Shown here: positions 1 through 12,300 of the stretch, one piece after another
Numbering within the stretch: the stretch's first letter is position 1
Layout of the letters: each line of letters begins with the position of its first letter
From: Hippasteria phrygiana
Lineage: Eukaryota; Echinodermata; Asteroidea; Valvatida; Goniasteridae
NCBI GenBank assembly: GCA_037893225.1
Contig: JAZGUH010000022.1
Span: forward strand, 186,001 to 250,000
Length of the DNA: 64,000 nt
Direction: 5' to 3'
Position numbers and translations under genes: made by a program
The notes under the pieces: generated by a model
What the model was told of the DNA's origin: nothing
The model's input: only the letters and a program-made list of their open reading frames with translations
The model's database searches: none

Positions 1-1195
1 CATGTTGATCCACGAATATTGAAATTTCGAGCAAGCTTATCGAGCAGGATGTGGTGGGGCATGACATCGAATGCCTTGCTAAAGTCCAGGAATATGGTGT
101 CAATACGAGGTGGGCGTGGTTTGTCGAGGATTGCTGCCCAGTCTTGAATGGCATTAGTGAGTTGTGTGACGCAGGATTTATGTGCAGTAAAGCCATGTTG
201 CTGAGGGTTGCTAAGGCAATGCAAGTTCACATGGTCATTGATGTTATTGGCAATGGCCCTTTCCAATACCTTGCAGATAATGGAAGTTAAAGCAACTGGG
301 CGATAGTTCTTTATGTCAGTGCGCTTGCCAGACTTAAACACAGGGGTGATTTGAGAAAGTTTCCAGACCTTGGGGAGAAATCCATTAGCAAGCGAGGAGT
401 TCATCACACGGAGTAGTGGTGGAGCAATCGAGGACGCTGTTGCACGAAGTACGGCTGGAGAGATTTCATCTGGGCCTGGTGCCTTGTGCGGTGCGAGAGA
501 AAGCAAGGCTTTTTGTAGCCACCCTAGACTTATTGTTAATGGTGGGAGTTCCGGGATTGGCTGAGAACAAGGGGGAGGAGACTCTGGGGGGGTTCCAGGG
601 GGGGAATGAACCGACGTGAAGAAGTCATTGAAGGCTTGACAGATATCGATGGGTTTATGGACAAGTTTTCCCGCAGTTTGAAAAGCAGGTGGGCACTGGG
701 ATTTCCTCTGATCTCTCACAAAGCACCAGAAACTGCGTTTGTTGTCTGCTACACTGAATAAGTCATTTACATGTTTCCAGTAGGCTGACTTTGTCAAATT
801 CTTCACCTTATTGCGAATCAGTTTATAATGTTGCCAGGCTGAACTTGAACCGGATAGCTTGGCCTTTGAGAAACACTTGTGCTTCAGCTGAATAAGCTTT
901 TTAAGTTCGGCTGAGATCCAAGGAGAAATTCTACGACGAGAATTCTTCCTTGGAATGCTGTCACGAATTGCAGCATCTAGGATGTCCATGAATCCTTCCA
1001 AAGAAGCCTCTGGATCGGAATCATCCAAGAAAGCTGACCACGGGGCGAGATGTAATAGAGTCTCCATATGCTTGAAGTCAGCTTTCTTATATTGGAGGTA
1101 AGATATGAGAACCTTTGGTGGAGGGGGAGCCTTGGTTGCGGATAACGTAAATGCCACAGCATGGTGGTTCGCTACTGACTGGGTTTGCAGAAGTT
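1..1195 (-). pseudogene. LINE reverse transcriptase segment after a frameshift
   Basis: This stretch is continuously open in one minus-strand frame. It contains the endonuclease-RT linker (WISAELKKLIQLKHKCF) and the RT fingers/palm start: HKAPGPDEISPAVLR, ITPVFKSGKRTDIKNYRPVA, then QQHGFTAHKSCVTQL and IFLDFSKAFDVMPHHILLDK. It is offset from the upstream endonuclease frame by a single-step frameshift near 1175-1205, so this copy could not make the complete polyprotein without recoding. The frame is otherwise undamaged, which suggests a young copy. A sequencing error at the junction is an alternative. Confidence 0.8.
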
Positions 1196-2622
1196 TCAAC
1201 TGTGGTGAACTTTTCCGGCCGGTTAGTGAAAATCAGATCAATGGTGGTTCCAGTGGATGAAGAGGTGTTAGAAGGTCGTGTAACATCTTCAACTAACTGG
1301 GTTAGTCCAACTGAGTTAGTTAAATCTCGTAGATTGACAAAAGCTGGGGTATCCGTACTCCAGTTAATGTTGAAATCCCCCAGGAGGATCACTCCTTCAT
1401 ACTCATGGAAATTGGGAAGGACCAAGTCACATGCGTCTTGCAGCTTATCAAAAAAAGTTGCATCTGAGTTAGGTGGCCTGTATACGATGCCAACTAACCA
1501 TTTTGATCGTTGGAGAGTCAATGACAGCCAAGTTAATTCAATGTCATTAGGGTTTAGATGATCAAGATGGGATGGCAACAAAACATCTTTAATTATTGCC
1601 ATTATACCTCCACCTCTACTGTTGCGATCACGACGAATGGTTGAATATCCGGGTAGGCAGGCTAGAAAGTCAGTATCATCAGCAGACATCCATGTTTCTG
1701 TTATAATAGTAATGTCCACGGGATGTAGTTCAAGGAATGATTGAAGGTCTTGCTGTTTGCTGCGGATGCTACGAGCATTGAGGAGTAAACCAGAAATATA
1801 CTTATCTGGCAAATCCTTCACATGCAGGTTGACAGGTGAGGCTGTAGTTGGGCTTGCACAGATATCTACAGGATCACTGAAAACTTCATGGAGTGAAGTG
1901 TCACTGCATGATGAAAATGGCAGGTTTAGAAGAGTGCAATCAGGACAGAACCAGTCCAGTGTACATGATATAAGATCAGTGTACCGAGAGATGGACATGT
2001 CAGGAATACATTTCTGGTGCCAATACTTGAAGCAATCTTCACAGAGGAGGGATCTTTGGTTGGTTTTAACAGGACGACTGCAACTGCCACAGGGCTCCTT
2101 GACAGGACCAGGATTGCTCTCGATGTCACCACAATCGGCCAGCATGAAGTTGAAAGTTGAAACAGAATTTGGGTAGTAGTTGACTGGGGCATGCCCAAAC
2201 TTACTGTGTCTTTGATTACTCGATTTGCTTTTGGAGATCGGCCATATTGGACAGAGCTTGGCGAAGCACACAGATGCATGGTGAGAACAAAGGCTTGTAG
2301 GTGCAGCACAATGGATGGCATCCTTATGTGCATGGAGTCGGTCAAGCGTATGAGGAGACATGTACATGTACATGTACATGTAGCTTTCTTCAAACAGCTG
2401 AGGAACTGGGAAATCAAGCATAAAATCAGCCCAGAATCCTATTTTTGAAGCTTCGATGTCTTGTGAGAGTGAGCCAGAAGAATCAGTGGAGAATTCCCTT
2501 TCAAGTGATATGAAATACAGGCAGTGTACAGGGCTGGAAGTGGCAAGCATGAGGAACAATGTCAGAGCCAAATGTAGAGCTGGCATGCAAGTCGCCATCT
2601 TATTAACCGTAAGGTATATCAC
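1087..2622 (-). CDS. LINE ORF: leader - 2A - PHD - AP endonuclease (frame-shifted end)
   Basis: An ORF of 511 codons starts with ATG at 2622, with a second in-frame Met at residue 9. Residues 9-34 are hydrophobic and resemble a signal peptide (ALHLALTLFLMLATS). Residues 81-88 are YMYMYMYM, encoded by an ACATGT microsatellite. Residues 163-173 read DCGDIESNPGP, a canonical 2A ribosome-skipping motif. Residues 178-229 fit a C4HC3 PHD finger: C178, C181, C194, C197, H202, C205, C226, C229. From about residue 280 come endonuclease blocks: LLNARSI, TETW, RRDRNSRGGG, VGIVYRPPNSD and LLGDFNINW. The last 40 or so residues are out-of-frame readthrough: the expected SDHHP-like block appears in another frame as ANHHAVAF near 1170-1190. 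The RT continues in that second frame. Confidence 0.85.
   Translation of the reverse strand: MIYLTVNKMATCMPALHLALTLFLMLATSSPVHCLYFISLEREFSTDSSGSLSQDIEASKIGFWADFMLDFPVPQLFEESYMYMYMYMSPHTLDRLHAHKDAIHCAAPTSLCSHHASVCFAKLCPIWPISKSKSSNQRHSKFGHAPVNYYPNSVSTFNFMLADCGDIESNPGPVKEPCGSCSRPVKTNQRSLLCEDCFKYWHQKCIPDMSISRYTDLISCTLDWFCPDCTLLNLPFSSCSDTSLHEVFSDPVDICASPTTASPVNLHVKDLPDKYISGLLLNARSIRSKQQDLQSFLELHPVDITIITETWMSADDTDFLACLPGYSTIRRDRNSRGGGIMAIIKDVLLPSHLDHLNPNDIELTWLSLTLQRSKWLVGIVYRPPNSDATFFDKLQDACDLVLPNFHEYEGVILLGDFNINWSTDTPAFVNLRDLTNSVGLTQLVEDVTRPSNTSSSTGTTIDLIFTNRPEKFTTVETSANPVSSEPPCCGIYVIRNQGSPSTKGSHILPPI
2104..2136 (-). other. 2A ribosome-skipping motif in the LINE ORF
   Basis: The encoded peptide DCGDIESNPGP matches the D(V/I)ExNPG-P consensus of 2A sequences, in which the ribosome fails to form the Gly-Pro bond and releases the upstream chain. 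Separation here would give a 172-residue leader product starting with a signal-peptide-like segment, and a PHD-endonuclease-RT product starting at Pro173. 2A-like sequences are known in APE-type non-LTR elements of sea urchins and other invertebrates. Confidence 0.9.
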
Positions 2623-2649
2623 GAATTATCCTTGATCAGACTGATTCCA

Positions 2650-3094
2650 TATGTGACCCGCTCTGCAAAAAGGGCACTTATGTTGCAAAATTTGAAAATA
2701 GTGTTTTATATATAGCTCGAAAGGCCATTTTATAAGCTTTCATATGGTATATGTCTGCGGTCTCTAGCATTTTGCAATCACGAGATATTTGGAAATTTGC
2801 ATGTTTATTTTCAGGATTTTCTTGAAATGACTTAAGGAGAAACAAGCCATTTAAAAAAATAAAAAGCAAAGCAATAGATGGAAGCACTCGACAAAAACAC
2901 ATTCTTTTTCCAATTTTATTCACTGAAATCAAAGATTTTGGTTATGAAATAATATAGGTATCAAAGATGCAAAAAATTCCCTCCCTTCAAAATCACTTGT
3001 TTGAAGAATTTTCCACCTTCTTCACATTGAACGGCCCATAACTCGTAAAAGCATACAGCGACTTATGTGCCCTTTTTGCAGAGCGGGTCACATA
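2650..3094. mobile_element. MITE with perfect 28-bp terminal inverted repeats
   Basis: The left end begins TATGTGACCCGCTCTGC and the right end (3067-3094) is its exact reverse complement over 28 bp. The interior is AT-rich with no supported reading frame. This is a non-autonomous DNA transposon between the LINE and exon 21 of gene 1. Flanking dinucleotides are AT/TA-like, but no longer target duplication is clear. Confidence 0.8.
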
Positions 3095-3146
3095 TTAACA
3101 ATTTGAGCTAGATGTGCAAAAAACTTAAACAAAAACAATAAAATAC

Positions 3147-3339
3147 CTTGCTGGTCTTGTCAAACTTTAGCAGCATCTTCTGGACGCTTCTGTGGATGAT
3201 CTGACTGGCTTCCGAGTCATCCATGAGGGCCTGCTTCAGGTTCATACTCGCAAACATCTGACCATTCAAGCCGTAGTGGTGCCCCTGACCAGCCACTTCA
3301 ATGCTAGATGTCACATGTAGTGTCGTTTCAATGGAAAAC
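3147..3339 (-). CDS. Gene 1 exon 21 (last in the window)
   Basis: 193 nt encoding FSIETTLHVTSSIEVAGQ, then NLKQALMDDSEASQIIHRSV and MLLKFDKTSK. This matches the segment between the NYR..MH block and the ATP-binding motif of HELZ2-like helicases. It ends in phase 0 at GTATTT. The next exon, expected to hold motif I, is not found between here and position 1. Confidence 0.85.
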
Positions 3340-6300
3340 CTGACGGAGTACCAATAACTGGAAGTCTCAGACACTAATCAACGACGGAAGGTTGAGCATG
3401 GGCTTTAATGTTGCTAGTTTAATCAAACATCAACTTAATCGATATCAAAATGGAAGTAATCTTTTTTTTAGAGTGAATGGAAGTAATTTGTTAGAGTGAA
3501 CAAAAAAATTGACATGAGTAGGATTTGAACCTTCAGATTAGGCCAAGTAAAAAAACAAAACATGTTTAGCATCCAGCTTTTCATTTTTATTTCAAGAAGG
3601 CCGTCATTCTTTTTTAAATTTCCGACAACCATAGGTTTTTCAACTGTTCAAAAACACAAACATGAAAGAGACATGCTGGACAAGAGAATTAAACATAATA
3701 GTTTTAATAGTTTTAGTAATCTTGTATTTTATTTTCTGATGGATCGGTTGACATTTTTCACTTCATTTTCCACTGGTAAAAAAACAGGTGGCCCCCAAAA
3801 AAATGAAGCGGGCGGGGACGCTAAACATGTTTTTATTTTTTTACTTCGCCTTATCATACAGAGCTTCTCTACAAACTGAGCCATCAAAGCTCCATGTCGA
3901 CAGTCTCCCAATCTGTCAATGTCTTTGTTGTGATAACCTTTCACTTCGATGGTTTTTCTTCACCCACTTTCCCCCACTTCTTGTACCTACTTCGCTGCTT
4001 TTCCCCAACCCTCTCTTTCCTTTTTTCCCCTCTTCGCGTCTTTATTTCTATCAACCTTAGGGAGGAGTGGTTAATCTGTGGTCAGGCCAGGCCTTCGAAA
4101 AGCCCAGCCATGCCCAGGCCTTTAGGCTTTTACTCTTGCTATTGTGAGCCACAAATCACCTAACAATAGAGCATCAACTAATCAATAAAGCCCGCCTCTG
4201 CCAGGCCAGGCTAGGCCACGCCTGGTTGTAGCCCCTCCCCCACTAATCTGTATCCATTCACGGCTGGATCAAAAGATGCCTCAGCTGTCAGTCAAGTCTG
4301 GGTGAACAATGGGAGCCAGCTGGACTCCAGAATTAATGGGCAGTTTATTGTGTACAATCAGGGGATTATACAAGCCCAAAGGCCCAGGTGTTCCAGGGGC
4401 TTGGCCAGGCTTTTCAATGGCCTGGCCTGACCACAGTCTAACCACTCCACCCTTGGAGAAAAATTCCCTGCTGGGATCAAAACATTAAGCCCTTCTAGCT
4501 TTCATTTATATCATCACACATTTATATCATCCCTGAGCCCCGAGCCCCGAGCCCCCCTTGTCCCTATACCTATACACACTCCAAACTATTGTTACCTAAC
4601 ACATCCACATCAACCCCCCCATATCTTCAAGGAATTCTTGAGATTCCGGAAACACAATGACCAACACAAGGGGTACTGGAGTACTGGTATGGGGGGTATT
4701 CTGGAGGTCACAAGTTCAGGACCCACTCCTGCAAGTTTTCTTTGTTTACTCAGAAGTTTTTATCATTTCATATTATAAAAACGAGCTACCTTGCAATACG
4801 CTTCGTCCGCTCTCTTTCCTCCAGGTGCAGCATCTTGTGCATATGGAGCCTGTAGTTGTCACGGTCAAGCTTCCCTAGCTCGATATCGTCGATGCTCAGC
4901 GAGGCCGGGGGCTTGTACAGGGCCAGGAGCTTCTCCTCGAATGCCGCCTGCTCACTGGAGAGGACGACGCCGTCTGGGAACTTGATGATCTCGCTGTTGC
5001 TGCTGTCCCAGGTCTGGATCTGCTTCTTGCGTTGGATCTTCTGGAAGGTCTCCAAGTGCTTCTCAGAGCCCACGTGAATCTGAATGGCAATAAGAAGGTG
5101 GTAGTTGCAAAGCTGAGGCAGTCACAGGTTTGATTTCCACACAGATTTAATGCGTTTTTTTTATCCTCGTGATCATGCTTGACTTTTTGCATTACTTCTG
5201 TAGCGCAAGTAGTGTCAATGAAATCAAATAGAATTGTTTTTGCGCAAAATAACAAAAATAATTTCTAATGGAAACAAAGAAGTGAAATAACACTGAAAAG
5301 TGTTTTTTTTTCATTGATGTGATGCAGAGTAGAACATGGTCAAAACAAGTAAGTTACTTGTTCCGTTTATTTACACTAGTGCATGCCCGTTGGAAATGTG
5401 CCTGTTGGAAACGGACAAATTGCTTGGCTTTCGTTATAAGAAGCCATGCCACACTCGGACCACAGTTTTGGAAGTGAGTTTCTTGGGAAGAGCTTTTTGT
5501 TAACACTGATGCGCATGCGTGTAATTTATTTGCATATTAAATCAGGCCCCATTGCATATGGATCCTGCGATGTTCGTTATAGCGACATTCTACTGTAACT
5601 GGATGAACAATGACAAAGGAATGCCTTTTTCAAAGCTCATTTGAATAGCTTGTGATTGGAATTAGGACTGGAGGGTTTGTGATGGACTTGTGATGGACTT
5701 GACTACAGCCCTGCAAATTGTACACAAAACACCTGGTTATATGATCCCTGGTTATACGATATCATGGGTTACTGACTTTGTCTAGTGCCCCCACCCCATC
5801 CCTCCGAACAAAGACACTGTCAATTTGTGAGACCGACAACATACGGCAAGATAGCCGAGTTGGTAGAGCGCCACTACAGTATTCCAGAAACCGCAGGTTC
5901 AAATCCACTCCTGCCAGTTTTCTTTGTTCACCTTGAAAAGTAACTTGATCCTAAACTATCGACTTCAATAACACAATCATCTTCCCCTATAAAATCAATC
6001 CAACGTATCTTACCTCCAACTTGCGCACAAGGACGGGTTCGCTTCCAAAGTCAAAGAGGACCCACTGACTGAAACTACCGAGCATCCTAGAGTGGAAGTG
6101 AACATCGATGTGGTAGGTTTCCCCGTCTCCTACAGTGATGTGGTTGCCGGGACACACCTGTGGTTTATCCTCGCCCTTGGGACTCGAAAGGTAGAAGTGG
6201 AGACGGTGCTCGTCGTACAGGAGGCCAACACGCTTTAGAGATTGCTGACGGGATTTTTAAACAAAATGATCGTGAAGATAAAACTTTATTTTAAAGATGT

Positions 6301-9300
6301 TCTTGATTGCGGAGAGAAGTCTGCGTCATTTTCTATTTTTATGTAGATCGCATATTGTAAAATCAAACAGCAAATTATTTCTGCCATGACTTTTGGGAAC
6401 TATTTTTATCAAGTCCCCTCTAGCGCAGCAGAGCCCGCTGGTGCCATTTGTTAACAAGAAACCAAACTCCAGCTTGCATTTTTTCAGTAATTATTGTCAA
6501 GGGTTTTACGGACGGAAACAATAAACCTCCATCCACAAGAGGTTACCGTTGACATAAATGTGGCATTTGACACTGCTAAGTGCCGTAACTTGTCTATTAA
6601 AATAGCATTCGAGTCATATCTGTACGTGCGTATATTTTTTTTTTTTTTAGAATATTCAAACCGGCGAAAAGTTAAATTCAAATATTCGTTATATTGCGGA
6701 CAGCCCGAAGACACTTTTGTCCTAACCTGCTTCTTGGATTTGATGACAAATTTCCAAACAAAAATGAACGTGGTGTCTGCCTTCCTCTCCGTCTGCAGAA
6801 AGTTGTTCAGATCCTCAGCACACTGGACGTGGATCCCTGGTAACTCCTCAGTTATCTACCACAAAGAACATACAAGTATTCATTAACCCTAAACATCCCA
6901 AATCCGCCAAAATCCAGCACCATGTTGCATTGTATGGTTTCAGGACAGTGGAAGCCTTGGCACCATTACTTTACATGGAGCTATGATGCCCCAATTTGTC
7001 CAAGTGCAAAGAATGTACCACAGGTATACTGCACAGTATTGGATTTTGACAGGTTGAGGACACCTCCCAGTATTATTAGTGCCACAGAAGATTCTTAAAC
7101 AAAACTGTCGAGTTCACTGCTGCGTGACTTTGCATTTTCTGTTCTCCCCAAGAGTTATGGAATTTCAACTCCCACCAATGTTTATAATCTAGAATCCATG
7201 ATGCACACCCCACCCAACAGTGAATTTGTATCTATAGCAGGTTGAAATGGATTTTTATAGAAATGACTGAGCCATTCACAATGACTTGATGTAAAGAAAA
7301 CAAAATGATTGAATAGGTCCAAGAGGCTAGCGAGTTAAAGGCAGATAAAGAGCAAACAGGCAGAATAAAATACAGTAAGAAGTAAGAAGAAAAGTTGTGC
7401 TAACTATAGCAGGAAAATTTGCTAAAGCATTAGCGTATTTCATTCCCAAGTCGTGTTAACGCATGGAGATTTATATTGTTGCGTCACTAATTTAAGCAAA
7501 TCCTGCTTCCGAAGTTAGCGGGCTCTTCGCTGTGCTTACTGCTTACAGTCTCTATGAAATGGGCGAGGGTTCCGTAAGCAGAAAATCGTGTTAAGAATCA
7601 CCAGGAAATTGGGCCCTGGTGGTATCTCTATAAATTTCACTGAATTAAAAATATCGAATTAAAAATATTGGAATATTTGTATTCCAACGATCAACCAAGA
7701 TATACCACCCGATAAATCTGACTTTCCTAATTTTTGGCCGAATTTCTACTGGTAGTTGCACTCACCACGCTCATTTCACTGGTCGAGAAGTTATACTTCT
7801 CCAGGACCTCATCCATGAACGCATACAACTTCTGGTCTTTGGCCTTCTTCATTTTCATCAAGCGGTACTGGTGTCGTTCGCGCCATTCCTCTAGCTCCTC
7901 CAGACTGTGAGCCTGGGTGCAGTTGTTCCTGTCTGCCGGGGAATTGGTGAAGACACAGGCCTTTGCCTTGTGCCTGAGTAAAACAAAAAGTATTCTTGTT
8001 GTATGCATTTTCTCCCCCCAAAAATAGTCTGTGCCGAATATTTGAATATTCGATCGATTAATGAATATTTGAATTTGAATATTGATTTTCGAGTTTTAAT
8101 ATTCAAAGGTGAAATTCAAAGGAATCTAAGAGGGGAAAAAGGTTCAAATTTGTTACGAAATTACATCCGTGAATTCATGACTGGTTTCTGTCCAAATAAT
8201 TGTATTTCGTCAAACAATCCACAAGGGAAACTGACTAGGTAAATTTGAATACCTTTTCAAAGTGAACAAAGAAACTGGCAGGAGCGGGATTCGAACCTGT
8301 GACCTCCGGGTTACCGTACCGGCGCTCTACCAACTGAGCTATCTTGCCCTATGTTGGCGGTCTCCCACATTGTCAGTATCTTTGCTCGGGTGGGCGCTAG
8401 TCAGAAGTCATAAACCCAGAATGACGTATAGCCAGGGATCACACCCAATTTTACGATACAACCTGGGAATAGTTGTATGACAGCAGGCTATCTATCTGTG
8501 TTGCACGCAAACACGTAATGATGAATGTACCTGTTTCTACTTTTTGTCGGAAAAATGAAATTTTCTCACCAGGACAAAAAAGTATTCATTTTCAGAGCTC
8601 GACAAATTTGTATTTCAACTGGTAGTCCACCGGACTACCACACTGAGAAAAATGGTAACCCAATGTTTGAAACTGGTAGTCCTGTGCGGCCAAACCTAAA
8701 CCTGAAAATAACAAATGCAAACTTTCTAAAATTGTAAAACGCAAGTTTCTTTTTGGATTCTTGTCGGACCCAGCCCCACCATATTTTAGATGAAATCATA
8801 AAATGTTTCATTTTCACTTCAATTTGACTCAGCCCTACCCGAAAAGTTGGTTTTTTTTGCGGGTCTTTTACCAGCATATATATGAACTAGACTATTTCCA
8901 ACGATTGTTGGCCGAAAATCATTAAAAAAACGATATCAATTTCCACTTTTCATGAAAATGACAGTATACCAGGTGCCATGATTTCCCAAGATGCTTGAGA
9001 CTGCTATTTACTTACAGTCTAGTACTGTATTTCATAATAATTCAGTATTTTAGGTTTTGATGTTTGTAAATGTTGTATACTACATTTAAGACTTATTCCG
9101 TATGATCCAGCTAAATAAAAAAATCCATGTGTGAAACATTACGGATTTTACAGCTTCAGGCTTAATGTTTTCACTCACTGTTGGCATTCTCGGTATTCGC
9201 CGTTAACGACGTTCCACGGGGGACTGCGGTGCTTCCATTGTCTCTCCTTGTCCGAGTTGACCTTTGACCTATGATCGATAGTCTGTGTGTGCTGCTGCAG

Positions 9301-12300
9301 ATTCCAAAGCTGGGGGAAGCCTTGGTCGCAGTAGCTGCAGTAGTAGCGCTGCGGCGTGAAGTGGTTAGAGGTCGCCGGGGAGGAGGCCGTTGGGGCAGAG
9401 GTCATGGGGACACTGGTTGATGAAGCAGCAGGCGTAGCTGGAACACCGCTGGCCCCTGCTGTGGGTCTCTGTACAATCTCCACTACTTCGTCAAGGGTGG
9501 TCACTGTGAGCCAAGGCAAAAAGTTCCGGTTATAATCCTGAACATACATGTACAGTGGCACACTTAGGAGAGAATCATTATGAATGATCAGTTTTAAATG
9601 CTTTTGTAATAACAGGCACATTTCTTTGTTTAGTAGACAATTGCAGAATGAGAAATATCAGTCAAAAGAACTTTTATCCTAGTTTTGAAAAAAAAAATAT
9701 ATATTTCCTGAATTTTCTGTAAAGGTAGATCAGTTATTTATGTAGACTGATCAGGGAATGACACTATCGGACATATATAAATAACCGCGAAGTTGAAGTC
9801 CAGTTGAAGCCTTCTTACCATTCTGAATACAATACGTTTGACAAACTTGTTAGTCACTCTGTTAGTACACAGTATTTGTATAAAACTTTGACGGCGGGTT
9901 ATTTTGACGGATTGATTTCAGTACTGTTCTCATGCTATTTTGTCAAGCTCCTTGTATCACAAACAGAAATAGTGCCCTCTTGTACCAACTGATACTAGGA
10001 ATTTAATTAAAACTACACCTTACTTTCACTTTCACTGAAAGGAAACATATCGACCACATACTAATATGCGTGAAAACATGTAGGAATGGATATGCCTGCA
10101 CGTTTCTTTAATACTCACAGCCATACTGAGCCATGTATTTCCACAGCAAGGCTTCCTCCGGGAAATGCGGAAACATGCAGGATGTCCGCAGACACTTATC
10201 TAGATGCCTGCACAGCGTCGGATGGATCCCCCTTTTCAGGTTCGGGTGGCGCGGATGCACGTTCAACCACTTATTCTTGGCCTCCGAGTACACCACGACC
10301 TTCTTGTACTTCCAGGGATGGGGGTTGCTTCCCGCGCAGTAGTCTGGCTTCCGTGGGTTCTGCCCGACGCATTGGTTGTTCCGTGGGAAGCACATCCCGC
10401 ACACGTACATGATTCTGTTAATGAACTTGGGGATGGCCTGGGAAACCGAACGCGGCGGAGGAGCCGAGTTTACAGCGGGAGCTGCTGTAGCAGTGCTTGG
10501 AGGGGCGGGGCCTGACTGGGGGCGTTGCTGGGGAGCAGTCGCTCCTGCACACAGTCGTACTATGGTATCTCGATTGAGCGAGTAGAGCACCTCAAATTCC
10601 CACACCTCTATTTCAATCTGTTTGATAAATTGTATTAGAAACGGTATAATATTTCTGGTGAATATAAAAATAGTGAATAAATGCAAAGCTGGGTTGATGG
10701 ACGGACGGTTTTTTTGTTTTGTCAGAATTGACAGCCAGAGCTAAGTTCACCAATGGTGGCCTTACTCTTTCTGGGTGAACAGACCTGAAAAAGGGGATAA
10801 TTTCTCTAGCTCTTGTTGATTGACGATTTATACTCTACTTAGATCTGGGCCCATTAAAACCATGAGGCTTAGAAACCCTGGAATCGAAATATAAATTCAT
10901 TTATCTAAAGTGGTTTTTAGCCTTTTCATGGGCGTCACCGGCTGTGGTTTTGAGTGGCAAAAATTGGCTGCATACATGTACGTGTTGGGCACAATCGAGG
11001 GGGAACTGTGCAATCGTGCAATAGTGCTGTTTTCACACGATCTATCGATGATCTAGAGATTAGCCCAATGTACTTAATTATCCCATACGTGATCAGTCAG
11101 TGTATGGGTTTTAACCCCCCCCCCCCTCCCACCAGGCCTTGTAAGTGCATCCAGATGGCTGGATGGATGAACGCCCAACACATACTGGGATGTGGGGTAA
11201 GAAAATCTCACACCTGGAGTTCTAGGAATTTGTACCTGATTGTGAGCGAACTTGCAAGTATCCCCGAATCGGCAACCAAACTGCTTCTCGATGTTGTAGC
11301 AGAGGTAGGCCCTGGCGGGTATCCCCTTGGGCTTGGGTCTGATCTTCTGGTATCGGACCCTTCTTCCCTCGTTAAAGATGTGGGCTAAGACCTTGCTCTG
11401 CTCCCACGGATGCCGTGCCTCCTCGTTGCTACAAACCGGCCGGATGGGGCACTTCAGAGCCATGATCGGTGGTGCACCATCAAAACAACTCCCACACAGG
11501 TACAGGAAGTGACCCCTGACCCTCGACATGAGCATCATGTGAAATCTCCTGAACTGGTCATTGATCACAAAGGTCTTCTTGACCTGTTCCGGCAGGACAG
11601 CCTTGGCAGCATTCGGGACGCTAATGTTGGCCATCTTGCTAGCACCCATTCCAGTCTCGGCCCGGTGCGGCAACCCCTTGGGATGCTGGTGGGTCACCAC
11701 TCTGAAGCCTCCTTGCTCCAGCTTGGGCTCTTCCTTGGGCTGCACAGCCCCGATTCCCTGGGAAAACCGCAGGTACTTGACGATCTCCTTGCGATTGAAG
11801 CAACCGAAGCGCTCTGCATCCCATATCAGCAACTCTTCCCGACTATGGCAGTACCAACAGGAGTCCTCGGCTATCTTGCAGGGAATGCCGGTGTTGAACT
11901 GCTCGCAAAGGGTGTAGGGTCCCTTGAAGTCAGGCTTGGTTCTGTCTCGTATTCTTCCCCAAATCTGCTTCAAGAGAAATGCAAAGGTCACAAATGATAC
12001 TCAAATGATGGGGTTTTGCCAAATACCAGACTAAAAAGCTAAGCTACATTTAAGTTAAAGGTAATATTTAAGACATTTTAGTGTGAAACTGAAATCTTGT
12101 CAGAATCTTCTTAACTCCGTATTTCCACTTCATTAGTGATCTGTAAATAATATCTTTTTCTATGCAGCATAAATTCTATGCATTCTTTTAGAAAAACAAA
12201 CTCCTTGTCATCTCTTGTCTGTGCCTTCACAGCCCATTGACTATTCTGACAACCGCGACATTTCATAAAACTCATCGTTAATGAATCGCTCAACAGTACC

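Larger units (their letters stand above)
1..2640 (-). mobile_element. CR1/L2-type non-LTR retrotransposon, 5' part
   Basis: Minus-strand LINE whose 5' end lies near 2640 and whose 3' part runs off the left edge. Read leftward it encodes a hydrophobic leader, a 2A motif, a PHD finger, an apurinic-type endonuclease and then reverse transcriptase up to position 1. Visible RT landmarks are KAPGPDEIS, the NYRPVALTS block, QHGFTAHKSC and LDFSKAFD; the YADD-type catalytic motif would be outside the window. The RT frame is open from about 1195 to the edge, but one frameshift separates it from the endonuclease frame. The element lies in sense orientation downstream of the last visible exon of gene 1, so probably in an intron. 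I saw no target-site duplication at the 5' end; 5' truncation cannot be excluded, though the start codon and leader argue against much loss. Confidence 0.9.

Noticed and set aside
1151..2448. Plus-strand ORFs of 85-139 codons
   Set aside because: Shadows of the LINE frames on the minus strand.
8290..8352. Possible tRNA gene (box A and box B present)
   Set aside because: Spacing and flanks match a dispersed SINE family, and no acceptor-stem pairing is seen.
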